NCBI GenBank assembly: GCA_964035575.1
Contig: OZ037879.1
Coordinates: 620,001-684,000, forward strand
Direction: 5' to 3'
From: Rhynchopus sp. YZ270_cl-10
Lineage: Eukaryota > Euglenozoa > Diplonemea > Diplonemida > Diplonemidae
DNA length: 64,000 bases
Below, one piece after another: positions 42,438-52,484 of the stretch. The notes beneath the pieces are model-generated. The model saw only the letters and a program-made list of their open reading frames with translations, ran no database searches and was not told where the DNA came from. Each line of letters starts with the position of its first letter. Position 1 is the stretch's first letter. Position numbers and translations under genes: made by a program.

Positions 42438-42819
42438 TCAGACTTCCTAACTGGACCGAGACCCATCACAGATGCTGCACACACAGAAACATGTTTGTAA
42501 GACACTACTAATCCGGCCTCGTTGTGCTGAATCAGAGTCACCTTTAAAAAAAAAAATATGCTGGAATAGACAGGAAGCAGTCGGTAATACAACTTCGAGC
42601 CAACTTTTTTTTTTTTTTTTTTTTGAATTTTTTTTCTTGAAAAGGTTTTCTATTTTCTTTGAGTTTCACTATAAAAGGAGAACGTCCATCCTTTCCCCCC
42701 CACACACCTTATTTTGTCTAAGGAAGGGAACTACAGTGTGGCGGTGCCGTAACATCGTCGCTATTGTTTTTGAAAAATAACCATAACAAATAATCGACGT
42801 AATTTATGCACTGCAATTG

Positions 42820-43349
42820 GAGGCACGGCACTTTTGTGGAATTTTGTGGAATTTTGTGGAATTTTGTGGAATTTCAAAAACTCGACTTCTACTTTTTCCC
42901 CTTAGGGCACGGTAATTTTTTTTCTTGGTAAGCGTCAGACCACTTCTCAAAAAAAAGTACGCACGCACGCAAAAAAAAATTATACAGTAAAAAAAATTAT
43001 GAGTGGTGAAAAAAATTATAGAGGAAAATTATAGTGGGGGAAATACAGGTACCAAAAATATTTTCCCACCAATTTTTGCCCACAAAAAATCGGGGAGAAT
43101 TTTTTTTGATTTCGGCTCTCAGGAGTCTGTGTGTGCTGTGATGGGGTCAATTTGCGCTGAAAAATGTACATTTTTTACCTAAAATACATTGTTGAGTTAT
43201 TGAGGGTCCCCCCTTATAATTTTTTTTTCTGCATAATTTTTTCCCCTGGAATCTTAAAAAAAAAGTACGCACGCAGACGCTTACCAAAAATAAAAATTAC
43301 CGTGCCCTTATAAAAAATTCCACAAAATTCCACAAAAGTGCCGTGCCTC
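42820..43349. mobile_element. 530-bp foldback element, ends GAGGCACGGCACTTTTGTGG
   Basis: Left end GAGGCACGGCACTTTTGTGG followed by GAATTTTGTG repeats. The right end is the exact complement. A second inverted pair lies inside (GGGCACGGTAATTTTT and GGTAAGCGTC against their complements near 43270-43310). No coding capacity. Confidence 0.8.
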
Positions 43350-43835
43350 TTTCAAGAAAAAAAAAATTTTTTTTCGACATCACAAAATTTTTCCCACAAA
43401 AAAAAAATTTTTTTTTTGCACATGTCTGCACCAAAAATGCAAATAAAGCCAGAATTTTGATGTTTTGAGCATCTAGAATTTATTCCACGGCTATTTTGTG
43501 TATAAAATACCCACCCTGTACAGTTTGTATGGGCCAGCGCCTTGTCAAAAAAAATCTCAAAAAAAAAAAAAAATTTTTTTTTTTTCACAAGTGTTTTTGA
43601 GGCCTGCTCACTACACCCTAGGTACCCTTCTGAGACCAAAAAGTCAAAAAAAGCATGAATTGGGCTGTTTTGAGCATCTAGAGTTTATTCCCCAGCCATT
43701 TTCTGTACCACCAGTGCACTTTGTATGGGCCAGCGCCTTGTCAAAAAATCGAAAAATCTCAAAAAAAAAAAATTTTTTTTCGGGAAAATTTCGACCACTG
43801 AGGTGGGTCTTTGGGCACCAAAAAATGCAAAAAAA

Positions 43836-45050
43836 ATGTACTTCCTGATGCAGCCTCCGACGCCGCGCCTGCCGTCGCTCACTTGTGTGTCCCGCGTGGC
43901 AATGCTGGACTACCCTCAGGACGGAACGAGAGAGGATTTCGGGAAATGTGAGGTGTGCGGGTCTGCTGTCCTCGGCAGTGAGCAGCACTGGCAGTGCGGG
44001 GAGTGCGTGGCTTGGGCGTGCCGGCAGTGTCGTCCCCTCAGCTGCTCTTCCTGCCCACGGGCTCCAGCGGTTGTCAGCTTACCGAGTTCCTCAGGTGTCA
44101 CCGCGCGCACACATCCAGCAGCGGACCCCAAGAGTAATGACTTGTTGCAGGAGCAGCGGGATAAACGCGTGGCCACGAGTGGGGCTACTATCAAGAAGAA
44201 CAGGGACCAGCTTCGTGCCCGGTTGCGTAAGGCTCCGACGGATGCCATGGATGTAGAGAGTGGCTATTCAAACACCACCCCAGCCCTCTCTACCTCCTCC
44301 GCGCCCCAGGTCGTGCAGACCCCTGTCCAACCTGGCACTTCGTCGCAGGCGCACTCTGCATCGGACGAGTCTCAGCAGCATCAGACAAATACGGAGAGTG
44401 GCTATTACAACACCCACGCAGCCCTCCCCGTACCCGCGTCTGATGTGGCTGTTCCCTCATCCACCAGCACGAGAGAGCAGCCTCACGCTGTTCCGCAGGT
44501 CGCTACGTCGCAGGCGCAGCCATCAAGGACCCATACGGAGAGTGGCTATTCAAACACCACCCCAGCCCTCCCCGTATACACGTCCTCTGAGGCAGCTCAC
44601 TCTCACGCTGACACGAGTGAGCAGCCACACGTCGCCTCGCAAGACAGTGCGTACTCCGCGGACCTCCTGGGCGGGTCCCAGCACGCAGTTCCCTTGCCTG
44701 GCGCAACCTCGGTCCCCAGCACAGACACACCATCGGAGAGTGGCTACCAATCCGCACCACCAGCCCTCCCGAACCCTGTGCCGGTATGGAATGACATAGC
44801 GCCCTGCCCCGGGTTTGACTTGCCTATTCCAGAGACCGCGGATGAGTGGGAGGGGTTGTTCTATCCCACTACCACTCATTTCAGCTCCCAAGGCGGGGAC
44901 TCTATGACGGCGGCGGAGGCTTTCGAGTACTGTGGGCGGTGGAGGACTGCAGTGAGGCCGATGTTGAGTCAGGAGGAGCTGAGGAAGGCGTCGGCGCTGT
45001 GCAATCGCCTGAGGAGTCTTGTGCAGACGCGCCTTCGATCCGCCGCATAG
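43836..45050 (+). CDS. Zinc-finger/low-complexity ORF inside a retroposed insert
   Basis: About 404 residues. The N-terminal third carries a cysteine cluster (CEVCGSAVLGSEQHWQC, then CVAWACRQCRPLSCSSC) like a treble-clef or RING/PHD-type zinc site. The middle has four or five spaced copies of ESGYSNTTPALP-type repeats in Ser/Thr/Pro/Gln-rich sequence. The C-terminus (ETADEWEGLFYP, MTAAEAFEYCGRWR) looks folded and ends basic. It could be the first ORF of a LINE, or a processed copy of a host gene. The first ATG coincides with the insertion junction, so the native start is uncertain. It is one of the few + strand ORFs with real protein character here. Confidence 0.6.
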   Translation: MYFLMQPPTPRLPSLTCVSRVAMLDYPQDGTREDFGKCEVCGSAVLGSEQHWQCGECVAWACRQCRPLSCSSCPRAPAVVSLPSSSGVTARTHPAADPKSNDLLQEQRDKRVATSGATIKKNRDQLRARLRKAPTDAMDVESGYSNTTPALSTSSAPQVVQTPVQPGTSSQAHSASDESQQHQTNTESGYYNTHAALPVPASDVAVPSSTSTREQPHAVPQVATSQAQPSRTHTESGYSNTTPALPVYTSSEAAHSHADTSEQPHVASQDSAYSADLLGGSQHAVPLPGATSVPSTDTPSESGYQSAPPALPNPVPVWNDIAPCPGFDLPIPETADEWEGLFYPTTTHFSSQGGDSMTAAEAFEYCGRWRTAVRPMLSQEELRKASALCNRLRSLVQTRLRSAA

Positions 45051-45416
45051 ACTTTAGAGACTTCTTTTTACTTTTTCTCCCCTCTCCCCCCCCTTCTCCC
45101 CTTTCTTCTTCTTTTTTGGCTATTTTTATTTCGTTCACATAGCCTAGATTCGGACCTGTTTTCAGGCCGACCGTGTACAGCCGGGTAGAGCTTGACAACG
45201 CCAACAGCTGTGGTCCAAGGAGGTCCCCAGTGTTGTCTGCCAATCCCCTTAACCCAACAAAAGACTACAATATAAAAACAATCTAGACAAAGCCGCCCCC
45301 ATCCCCGTCCAGGCAAAATAAAAAAGTAAAAGAATGCCCTTCCTCAGTCCGGAAGTATCACCTCAACCGGTTACCTGCCGTAAAAGAGAGAGAGGTTACA
45401 GAACTATTCATACAAC

Positions 45417-45445
<29 letters not shown>
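43837..45445 (+). mobile_element. 1.6-kb poly(A)-tailed retroposed insertion
   Basis: The 2-kb repeat family is interrupted exactly here: on the left, sequence matching it stops after CACCAAAAAATGCAAAAAA, and on the right it resumes with AAATGCAAAAATCGGGTG. The insert ends in 29 A residues (45417-45445) on the + strand, as expected of LINE-mediated retroposition, with the A-rich target around ATGCAAAA likely duplicated. A 3' untranslated region of about 360 bp follows the ORF. Confidence 0.7.
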
Positions 45446-45447
<2 letters not shown>

Positions 45448-47600
45448 CAAAAATCGGGTGTTTTGACCATCTGTGGTTACACAAAACACACTTCTGTGTA
45501 CAAGCCTACACCAATCAGTGGTAATACAAGGCGATTTTTGACCAAAAAAAAATATTTTTTTTCGCCCAAAATCGGGCGTGGTACGTCATAAAATGGCCCA
45601 AAAAATCCAAGGAAAACCTTCGATTGGGCAAATTATGAAAAAAAATTTCAAGTCAAATTTTCAACCAAAATACGGTCATTTTGTTCACACAGTGATTCTA
45701 CGTCATGCTAGCTTCCTGTGCAGAACTCCAGCAATTCACCAATGCCGGCATCTATCTTTCCATTATCGCCATTGCACTTCGTGTGTTACCAACGTGCTCA
45801 AGAAATGGCGTGCTGTCACACTCCAACCAGAGTATCGAACCCGTACGTACATAACGGAGATCCACGAGCCCACCCAAAGGCGGACGAGCTAGCCCAATCC
45901 GGACGAGCGAGCCTCAATCTAGACGAGCGAGCCTCATAAAGCACACCAGCTCCAATCTGACGGGGAACTTCGAGCCTCTAAGCCCAGAGAAAGAACCTGG
46001 CCACCGGAGGGCCCTAACGGCCCGACGAGGAGGCGCCCCATAGGGCGCTGGGGCCAAGGGACTTAAGTCGCCCTAACGCTTCGCTAAGTACCTGGAAAAA
46101 TCCCTAAGGAAAAAAGTGGAAAAAAAGTGTCTCAAAATTGACATCTATTTTTTGACCTTTTTGCTGGGTAGGTTTGGGTCGGTCCGACCTGACCCTACTG
46201 AGTCGGTTTAAGTCGGATTGGTAGCCTTGTCCCCTATCATCTCCCCTCTTCCCCCTTTTAATACAAGGGCAGTCTCGTGACTATGTAACCTACAAAACCA
46301 CCATTTAAGCACCTCAGTATCATACCCCATCTAAGCACCCTCAACCCTCATCCACACAGATTCGCCTCCTTAAACCTGCAAACCTGCAAACCTTCTAACA
46401 CCTCAGAGGGCAAGGCCCGCAAACCCTTATTCCAATGGAAGAATTTTTCAAAAATTCTCTATACTTCCTATGACTGGACCCAACTCCCCTCACTATTTTT
46501 CCCTAAAAAAACGCAAAAAACGCCCAAAAAATTCTGCCAAAAATATCAAAAATATCAAAAATGCGCATTTTTGCCGTGCCTCCATTAGATTATTTTTTTT
46601 TGACATGAAATACAGAGTCTTACTGACAGTGTATCTAGATGAGGGGTATTGGGGTGTGGTCTGGTCGTGTTGCTGACCAAATGAACAACTCGGTTGTGTT
46701 CAGTTAAAAAAAGAACAATGAACACTTATTTCGTAGAGAATGCTGTAAAATGGGTGAGTAGAAGCAGGAGAGATGAAGAGAGAAGTTGAAAAGTGCACAA
46801 AAACGTCTCACCGAGACACCGGCAAGATGCATGAAGCACTAATTCTCCATGGTGGAGGGAGGGAGGGAGGGGACCAATTCAATAAATTGTTTCATATACT
46901 AACTATTCTACTGAATAGAAGGTATAATAGGGTGCACTAAATGTACCCAAACTTTTTTTATTATACTTTATGTGGACCAATTCAATGAAGAAAAAAGAGA
47001 AAATTTGAGGATGAACCCAACGCCATCGTGCTTTTGACCATCTAGAAAAAAAAAAGTGTTTGTGTGTGTGTAGAGCTGCAATGAACACTGGGTCGGGGCA
47101 GCAGGTGCACAATAAAACCACACAAAAAAGGAAGAGAGAGAAAAAAAAAACCGTTTGTAAATTTAAGATGAACCTAAGCCTTTGCACACCTAGTCACCTC
47201 AGCACTGACCCAGAAGAGCGATAACGTTACAAAAAAGATAAGGTGTGGGACAGAGAAGGTGGGAAGGGGAAGGAAAAAAAATTAGAGCCTTACTGACGCA
47301 AGCGCACAACACCCACACACACAACACACCTTTTAAAATATAACAAAGGGTGTGACATGAAATGGGTCACACAAATTGTTGGCGCCAAAAAATAGTCGTT
47401 AAAAGATGAACCTAAGCCTCTAGCTTTTGGCATCCTTTTTGGAGAAAAAAAATAAGAGATAACACACAGAATGAATTGTGTGTTTCACGGGTACAGTATC
47501 GTCTTCGCAAATCGTTGGGCTGACTTGACACCCCATGCAACCCAAAACCGAAGTGCTCACAACAGGTACTCTAGGCAACGAGGCGAGAAGAAAAAAGGTT

Positions 47601-47640
47601 TGAAGATGATCCTAAGCCTCTCTGTGCTTAGGTCACCTTG
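47601..47640. repeat. Hairpin tag, best copy
   Basis: GATGATCCTAAGCCTCTC followed by TGTGCTTAGGTCACCTTG: CCTAAGC pairs with GCTTAGG. Similar copies are at 41483-41516, 47164-47203, 47402-47425, 47953-47985, 48845-48873 and 56277-56317. Confidence 0.7.
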
Positions 47641-48203
47641 ATCACATTCGTTATCGCGCAGCTGGTTTCCACAAGCAAAGCTGACAGTGCAAAAAACACC
47701 TCTGGGCGGGAACAATCAATCGGGTTTTATTTGGTAATTTTTACTGCCATTTTGATAGGCACCACATTTCGACTACTTGGGTGGTGATGCGATTCTGTGT
47801 TATATTTCAACCGACCTTGAGACTCTGGTGCTAGGTCACTACAGATCTTCTCCAATCTTTTTGCAAGCATGGATAGCCTTGTTGTGAAATGTGCACGAAG
47901 AGAAAAGAGGGGGAAGAAAAATAACAAAGAAAATGGTTTTTTTTTTTGATTAGCGAATATGAAGATGATCGTGCTTAGTCACCTAAAATAAAACAAAAAT
48001 AAAAACTCGAAAAAAAGATGAATGTGCCTCACTGAGAGCAAATCACCAAAAAAAAAAAGAGCGTTGTGTTTTTTTTTCCCTCGTGAAATAGGATCTCTTC
48101 TTGCCCTGCTGAGAAAGACATAACCATCACATGATGGGTGGGGGGACAGGGGCGGGGTGCTACTTTGCTCCCCTCCCCTTTCCCTTCCCTACCCGAAAAA
48201 ATA

Positions 48204-48241
<38 letters not shown>

Positions 48242-48483
48242 AAAATGAAACTGAAAAATAATAAAGGCGTGTGTACGTGCAAAAAAAAAAGGGGGGACGG
48301 AGGGGGAAGAATCTAACTATATAATTTGATTGACCCCGTTGCCAGGGTATTTTCGCAAATAAAATAAAAAAACTCGGGATTTCGTTCTTTCTTTTTTGTT
48401 CTGTTGTACAGGGAAATACAGAAACAAACAAAAGAAAAATACAAAGTAAAAAAATGGGGAAAATGTAAAATCAATTTCACATA

Positions 48484-48569
48484 CAGTCACACATCGGTGG
48501 ATTTTGGGATTTCAAAACTCTAAGGAGAGCTTTTTTTTTATACCCCCACCGATGTTTTGTTGTGTGACT
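48484..48569. repeat. 86-bp interrupted inverted repeat
   Basis: CAGTCACACATCGGTGG pairs with CCACCGATG...TGTGTGACTG, with a loop of about 45 bases rich in T. Confidence 0.75.
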
Positions 48570-49380
48570 GTATTTTCCATTCAAAGAGAAAGCACACAAA
48601 GGGACGTTTCAAAAACGATACATATTCTGAACAAAAAAAAACAGACGCCTCATCGACACTGCGTTTTGCGCATTGTGGAAGGAAAAAGAGGGTAAATACG
48701 ACGAGAGCTATGCTACATTGCATACACACACCTTACTCAAAGAGAAATTTTTTTGTAAAATTTTTGTTTCATTATAGACTACTATCACTAGATAGCAGCC
48801 TATCATGCAGCCGTTGTAACAGCCTTTGTAAAAAAAAAAACCCCCTCCAAACCTCTCTGTGCTTAGCCACCTTCTAAAACTGAAAGATGCAAACACTCCC
48901 CACCCCAAACACCCACCCTTACATTACACACCCAACGAGGTGACACATTTACCACGATGATATGCATTTTGCATATTCTCGCTCTATAACGACCGGACAC
49001 AAGCCCCAGAGCGAGCAAACTCTAAAACATCACTCTCGTGGAGGCTTTGTCCTTGGGCCGAATTGACAGCAAAACTTTTTCTTTTGAAAGGTAAGCCGCT
49101 AAGGATGAGAAGCGCTGCACGGAAGCAGGTCACTCAAACTCCGCAACAGATGAGCAGACAAATAGTGCGATACTTCTCAACACACAAAGTGTGTCAAACG
49201 GAACTCATGATTTTTGTTCTTCAGAGAATCTGGTCGTACTCGATTAGCAGGAAGAACGTCTGTGAGGTGGTTTTTATGAAGTTTGTTATTTGAAAACTTG
49301 GAGAGACAAATAAAAACTGGGTTTATCTGAGTTTAAGCTAGTCTGATAAACGAAACCAGAAAAAGAATCTTTCATTGATC

Positions 49381-49545
49381 GCACCGAATTTTTGTGGTGT
49401 GTGCAGGGGCAAAATTAAATTCTGTGGATAAGTTGTGTCGTGTTCACATCGCTCTCACCAAAAAAAATTCGGGCACACTCAGATATGTTTTCATTTCCTC
49501 CCCTACAACCTTTGCAAGACAGTTGTCTCAAAAAAAATTCATGGG
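49381..49545. repeat. 170-bp dispersed repeat, copy 2
   Basis: Matches 42264-42437 in order and orientation. It lies just 3' of the exchanger gene's last exon. Confidence 0.8.
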
Positions 49546-49599
49546 TATCAACAGAATTATATCACACCCCCTCCGCCAGCTTGAGATGTCCTACTCTCA

Positions 49600-51641
49600 C
49601 TACCGCTCGTCGGTCAACAAAAACGGGGATAATTGAAACACAAGGGAACATCTTGTGTGAAAGTAAGACGACTCAGGGTAGGGAGGGTTTATTTTTGCTT
49701 TGTGCTCTTGTTTTGTTGTGTGATGTGCGTTAGTGCTAGAAATGCTACAGTATGGGATTGCAACCTCACATACCACGAACACCGTGTACAACAAGAAGCT
49801 GGTCACGCCGAGCATCACATTCAGCCGCCACCCAAAAAACGCAATACACGCGACTGTCGAGAACAACCTGTAGGGGGGGTTTTATTTGAAAAAACAAAGT
49901 AGACATTTGAATCTGTTATCAATCAGGCACCACACCAACGCTAGAAAAAAAAAGAAAGGCAAAAAGAAAGTAGTTTCTGCCCCTCCTCTGCCTTCCCTGC
50001 CATTTCACTTCAGTATACCAACACTACAGTAACGACTTGCCTTATGGCATCATACGCCCCCTTGCGTAATGAGGGGATCTACGCGGACAGTGTAGACTAA
50101 AAGAACATCACCATTTCTGAGGCCGACCCCAAAATAGCACAAAATAGCACTTTATCGCACTTTACCACACTTTATCACACCCCCTTTCACCAATTTCACT
50201 ATTTTCCTTAAAAACAATCCAAAAACAGCACATACATGATAAACAACATGATCACCGACGCAGTCAGCGAGGACGACTCCACCACCACAGACTCCCCACC
50301 ATGGATGACTGACCAGAGGAACCAGGGCAGCGGCAGGCCGAGGGTAACGTCAAACATATTGGACCCAATAGAGGACGACACCGCCATGTCTCCGTGGCCC
50401 TTCTTTGCGACAATGACAGAGGTGATGAGATCAGGCACCGACGTTCCTGCGGCAAGAACCGTGAGCCCCATCACCGTACTAGGCATGTGTAGGCTCCGTG
50501 ACGACACCTCTGCCCACCACACCATAAAATAGCTGAAAATCGCAATCCACACAATCGACAGCAAAAACCCTGCGACATAGAGGTGCTTCTTCTCCTCACG
50601 CTGGCAGTTCGGCACCGTCAGCCACAGCGCGAAGTTCAGAGGAGACAGCACCACACCGACAAGCTTATCTTTAATCGATCCCTCTGGATACCCCGGAGTC
50701 CACGGCTCACCTTCCTCCTCTTCTTCGCTTCCACCCCCACCTCCACCTTCGTTTTTGTTTTGCATTTCGTGGTCTTTTGATGGGTCATCCTTCATGATCT
50801 CTGCGGAGAGGGAGTTCCAGTTGAGGCCGGTCCAATGCCAGGCGCGTTTGCGTGCATCGTTATTGAATTTCATGAATAACACGTAAACCCCATAGAGTAG
50901 GAGCAATGAGAGGGATTCGTACCATTCTATACGATGGTCGCGGAAGAAGATCGCAAGCAGCATTAAGGCAACAGAATAGAAGCTGGAATCACGGAACAAC
51001 GGCCACCAGGTTAATGGCAACCCTTTAGGATCTAAATGCCGCGTCGCCACTGCACAAAACCCAATCACAAAGAGAATGTTAAACACCGCAGACCCCACTA
51101 TAGTACCAAACCCAACATCGCTCTTTGCGATGAACACTGCAACAAAGGAGGTAAACAGCTCTGGAGCAGACCCTCCTGCAGCCATAAAGGTTGCTCCGGC
51201 AACGTCTTCGCTGAGTTCTAACCTCTCTGAAAGAAGTTCTAATGCGGGAACGAAATAGTCGTCGCAGACAATCGCTAGCCCTGCAAACATATACACCACT
51301 CCAGCAAGGCAAAGCAGCACCGCCCCTTGCCGCATCTGCTCGAAGGAGAAGAACACCTCTGGGTACGGAAAGTTTGAGGAGTCGGAGGAGTCGGTCACAT
51401 TATCCGGCGACGGCGACTCTGGTGGAAGTGTAGTGATCTGGAGAAGCTGTCTGGAAGAGGAAGAGGAGGATGCAGTGGTGGCCACGCCGTCCGCATCTAA
51501 GAAAACATGCGTTACCCCACCGCAGAGCGCCCCTAGGCACGCAAACACCACAACAACCTGTGCAAGAACAGGGCCCCCCCACCGCTTTCGAACATGCCGC
51601 TTAGAGCTGCTCCGTGAGAACCGTCTGCTCTCTGACGACAT
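49600..51641 (-). CDS. K+-dependent Na+/Ca2+ exchanger-like cation antiporter (CaCA superfamily), 2 exons
   Basis: Exon 1 is 51641-50236 and exon 2 is 49867-49600; the intron starts GTATGT and ends CTACAG, and frame is kept, giving about 557 residues. The family swaps Na+ for Ca2+ (with K+ in NCKX) across a membrane. Alpha-1 repeat: AGGSAPELFTSFVAVF followed by VGFGTIVGSAVFNILFVIG. Alpha-2 repeat: LAAGTSVPDLITSVIVAKKG followed by SSSIGSNMFDVTLGLPLPW. Both acidic ion-binding positions (GGSAPE, GTSVPD) are present. There are about ten to eleven membrane segments, with an N-terminal hydrophobic segment (VLAQVVVVFACLGALCGGV), an acidic glycine-rich cytosolic loop (GGGGGGSEEEEEGEP), and last helices in exon 2 (FFGWRLNVMLGVTSFLLYTVF). 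The exact C-terminus is uncertain because another donor-like GTATGT lies in exon 2. Confidence 0.9.
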
Positions 51642-52484
51642 TAAGGGGAGTTGGGGAAAGGGGGTGGGTGGGGGGCTTCCTATGAGGGTGTAAATAAGAA
51701 GAAAAAAGGGGCAGTGAATCAGAAAAAAAAGTGAAGTTGGTAGTGCGCGGAGGACGCAGAGCATTGATAACCGGCAGTTTAGCTGAGGATCTGGCTGATC
51801 CAGCCATAAAATGAGCAATACCGTAGTGGGGTATGCAACAGGCTGCAAGCAACTTCTTGCACAGAACAAATGAGATGAATGAGTTGAAGGAGATAAGGCT
51901 TTGCGTACGGAACACCAACACTGGGCGTATCAACCGATCACGTGCAGCCGTTGAAGGCATGCGAAGAAGGGGCTTAGGTGACCCACGAGGTAGGGGCTCG
52001 TTATGGGTGGGCCGCGACGAATGCGTACAACTTCTTCTCTGTGGACGACGACGTGGAGGCACAGGTCGCCAGCAAGGAGATCTCTCATCCCTTAGGAGCG
52101 AGGCACTTCCCATGAGTGTTGCGAAGTGGGTGGTGCCTTACCTGGGAACACTGTAAGCTGGTACACAATCGTATAAAGATGCAAGGTCATTGGGACATAG
52201 GCGGAAAGGTGAAATCGACCTATAAATTTGCGCCAATACGCAAAAACAGAAAGACAGAATCAACAGGAAAATAATAATCTGGGGGGGAATGAAGAGAACG
52301 TCAATGAGAATGAACATAGTATGCTTTTCATGGGGTCATCAGCCCCCCAATAAATATTCGTTTTTGTCTAGATCACCTAAAAGTTAGAGAGGTTTTTGTT
52401 TTGTTTTTGAAAATATTAACAACGTGTACCCCCAACGGGCAACCCACGCGTTTTTGTCTCACATCTTCCCTTTCCTAGACAATC
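51642..52484. other. Intergenic
   Basis: Spacer between the exchanger and the lamin-tail-like gene. No motif on either strand. Confidence 0.4.

Larger units (their letters stand above)
40061..42818. other. Accessory region without a convincing gene
   Basis: Holds an imperfect hairpin (about 40238-40365, GATTTTCCTGAAATTTTGG against its complement). Holds a MITE-like pair of ends (TAAAAGGCGCTT at 40595-40606, AAGCGCCTTTTTA at 40897-40909). Also has one hairpin-tag copy (41483-41516), a 50-bp dispersed repeat (41961-42010) and one copy of a 170-bp dispersed repeat (42264-42437). The longest frame (about 40338-40967, minus) spans the MITE and has no motif. Confidence 0.5.
43352..46575 (-). repeat. 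Third, reversed and interrupted copy of the 2-kb repeat family
   Basis: Homology to 28186-29128 in reverse orientation is clear in 43580-43836 (CACAAGTGTTTTTGAGGCC, GGGCCAGCGCCTTGTC), 45440-45782 (AAATCGGGTGTTTTGACC) and 46445-46575 (CCTATGACTGGACCCAAC). It is interrupted by the poly(A)-tailed insert at 43837-45445 and by unrelated GC-rich sequence at about 45783-46440. It is clearly older and more rearranged than the two copies flanking the YR element. Confidence 0.75.
42819..46583. mobile_element. Composite 3.8-kb region bounded by GGAGGCACGGCA inverted ends
   Basis: GGAGGCACGGCA (42819-42830) is matched by TGCCGTGCCTCC (46572-46583), with ATT on the outer side of each. Inside are a 530-bp inverted-repeat element (42820-43349), a rearranged, reversed third copy of the YR element's 2-kb repeat, and a poly(A)-tailed insertion within that copy. 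The outer pair may be coincidental, as the inner element shares the same end sequence. Confidence 0.5.
46584..49599. other. Accessory region without a gene, rich in short dispersed motifs
   Basis: Contains a fragment of the introner-like repeat (about 46592-46650), four or five copies of a 38-bp hairpin tag (GATGAACCTAAGCCTC...GTGCTTAGTCACC; 47164, 47402, 47601, 47953, 48845), a run of about 35 A (48206-48239), a hairpin at 48484-48569, and the second copy of the 170-bp repeat at 49381-49545. No coding motif on either strand. Confidence 0.5.

Noticed and set aside
45783-46440. LINE 3' end with an RNase H-like motif
   Set aside because: A short HPKADELAQSGRA-like string recalls RNase H but is isolated, with stops around it; too weak to call.
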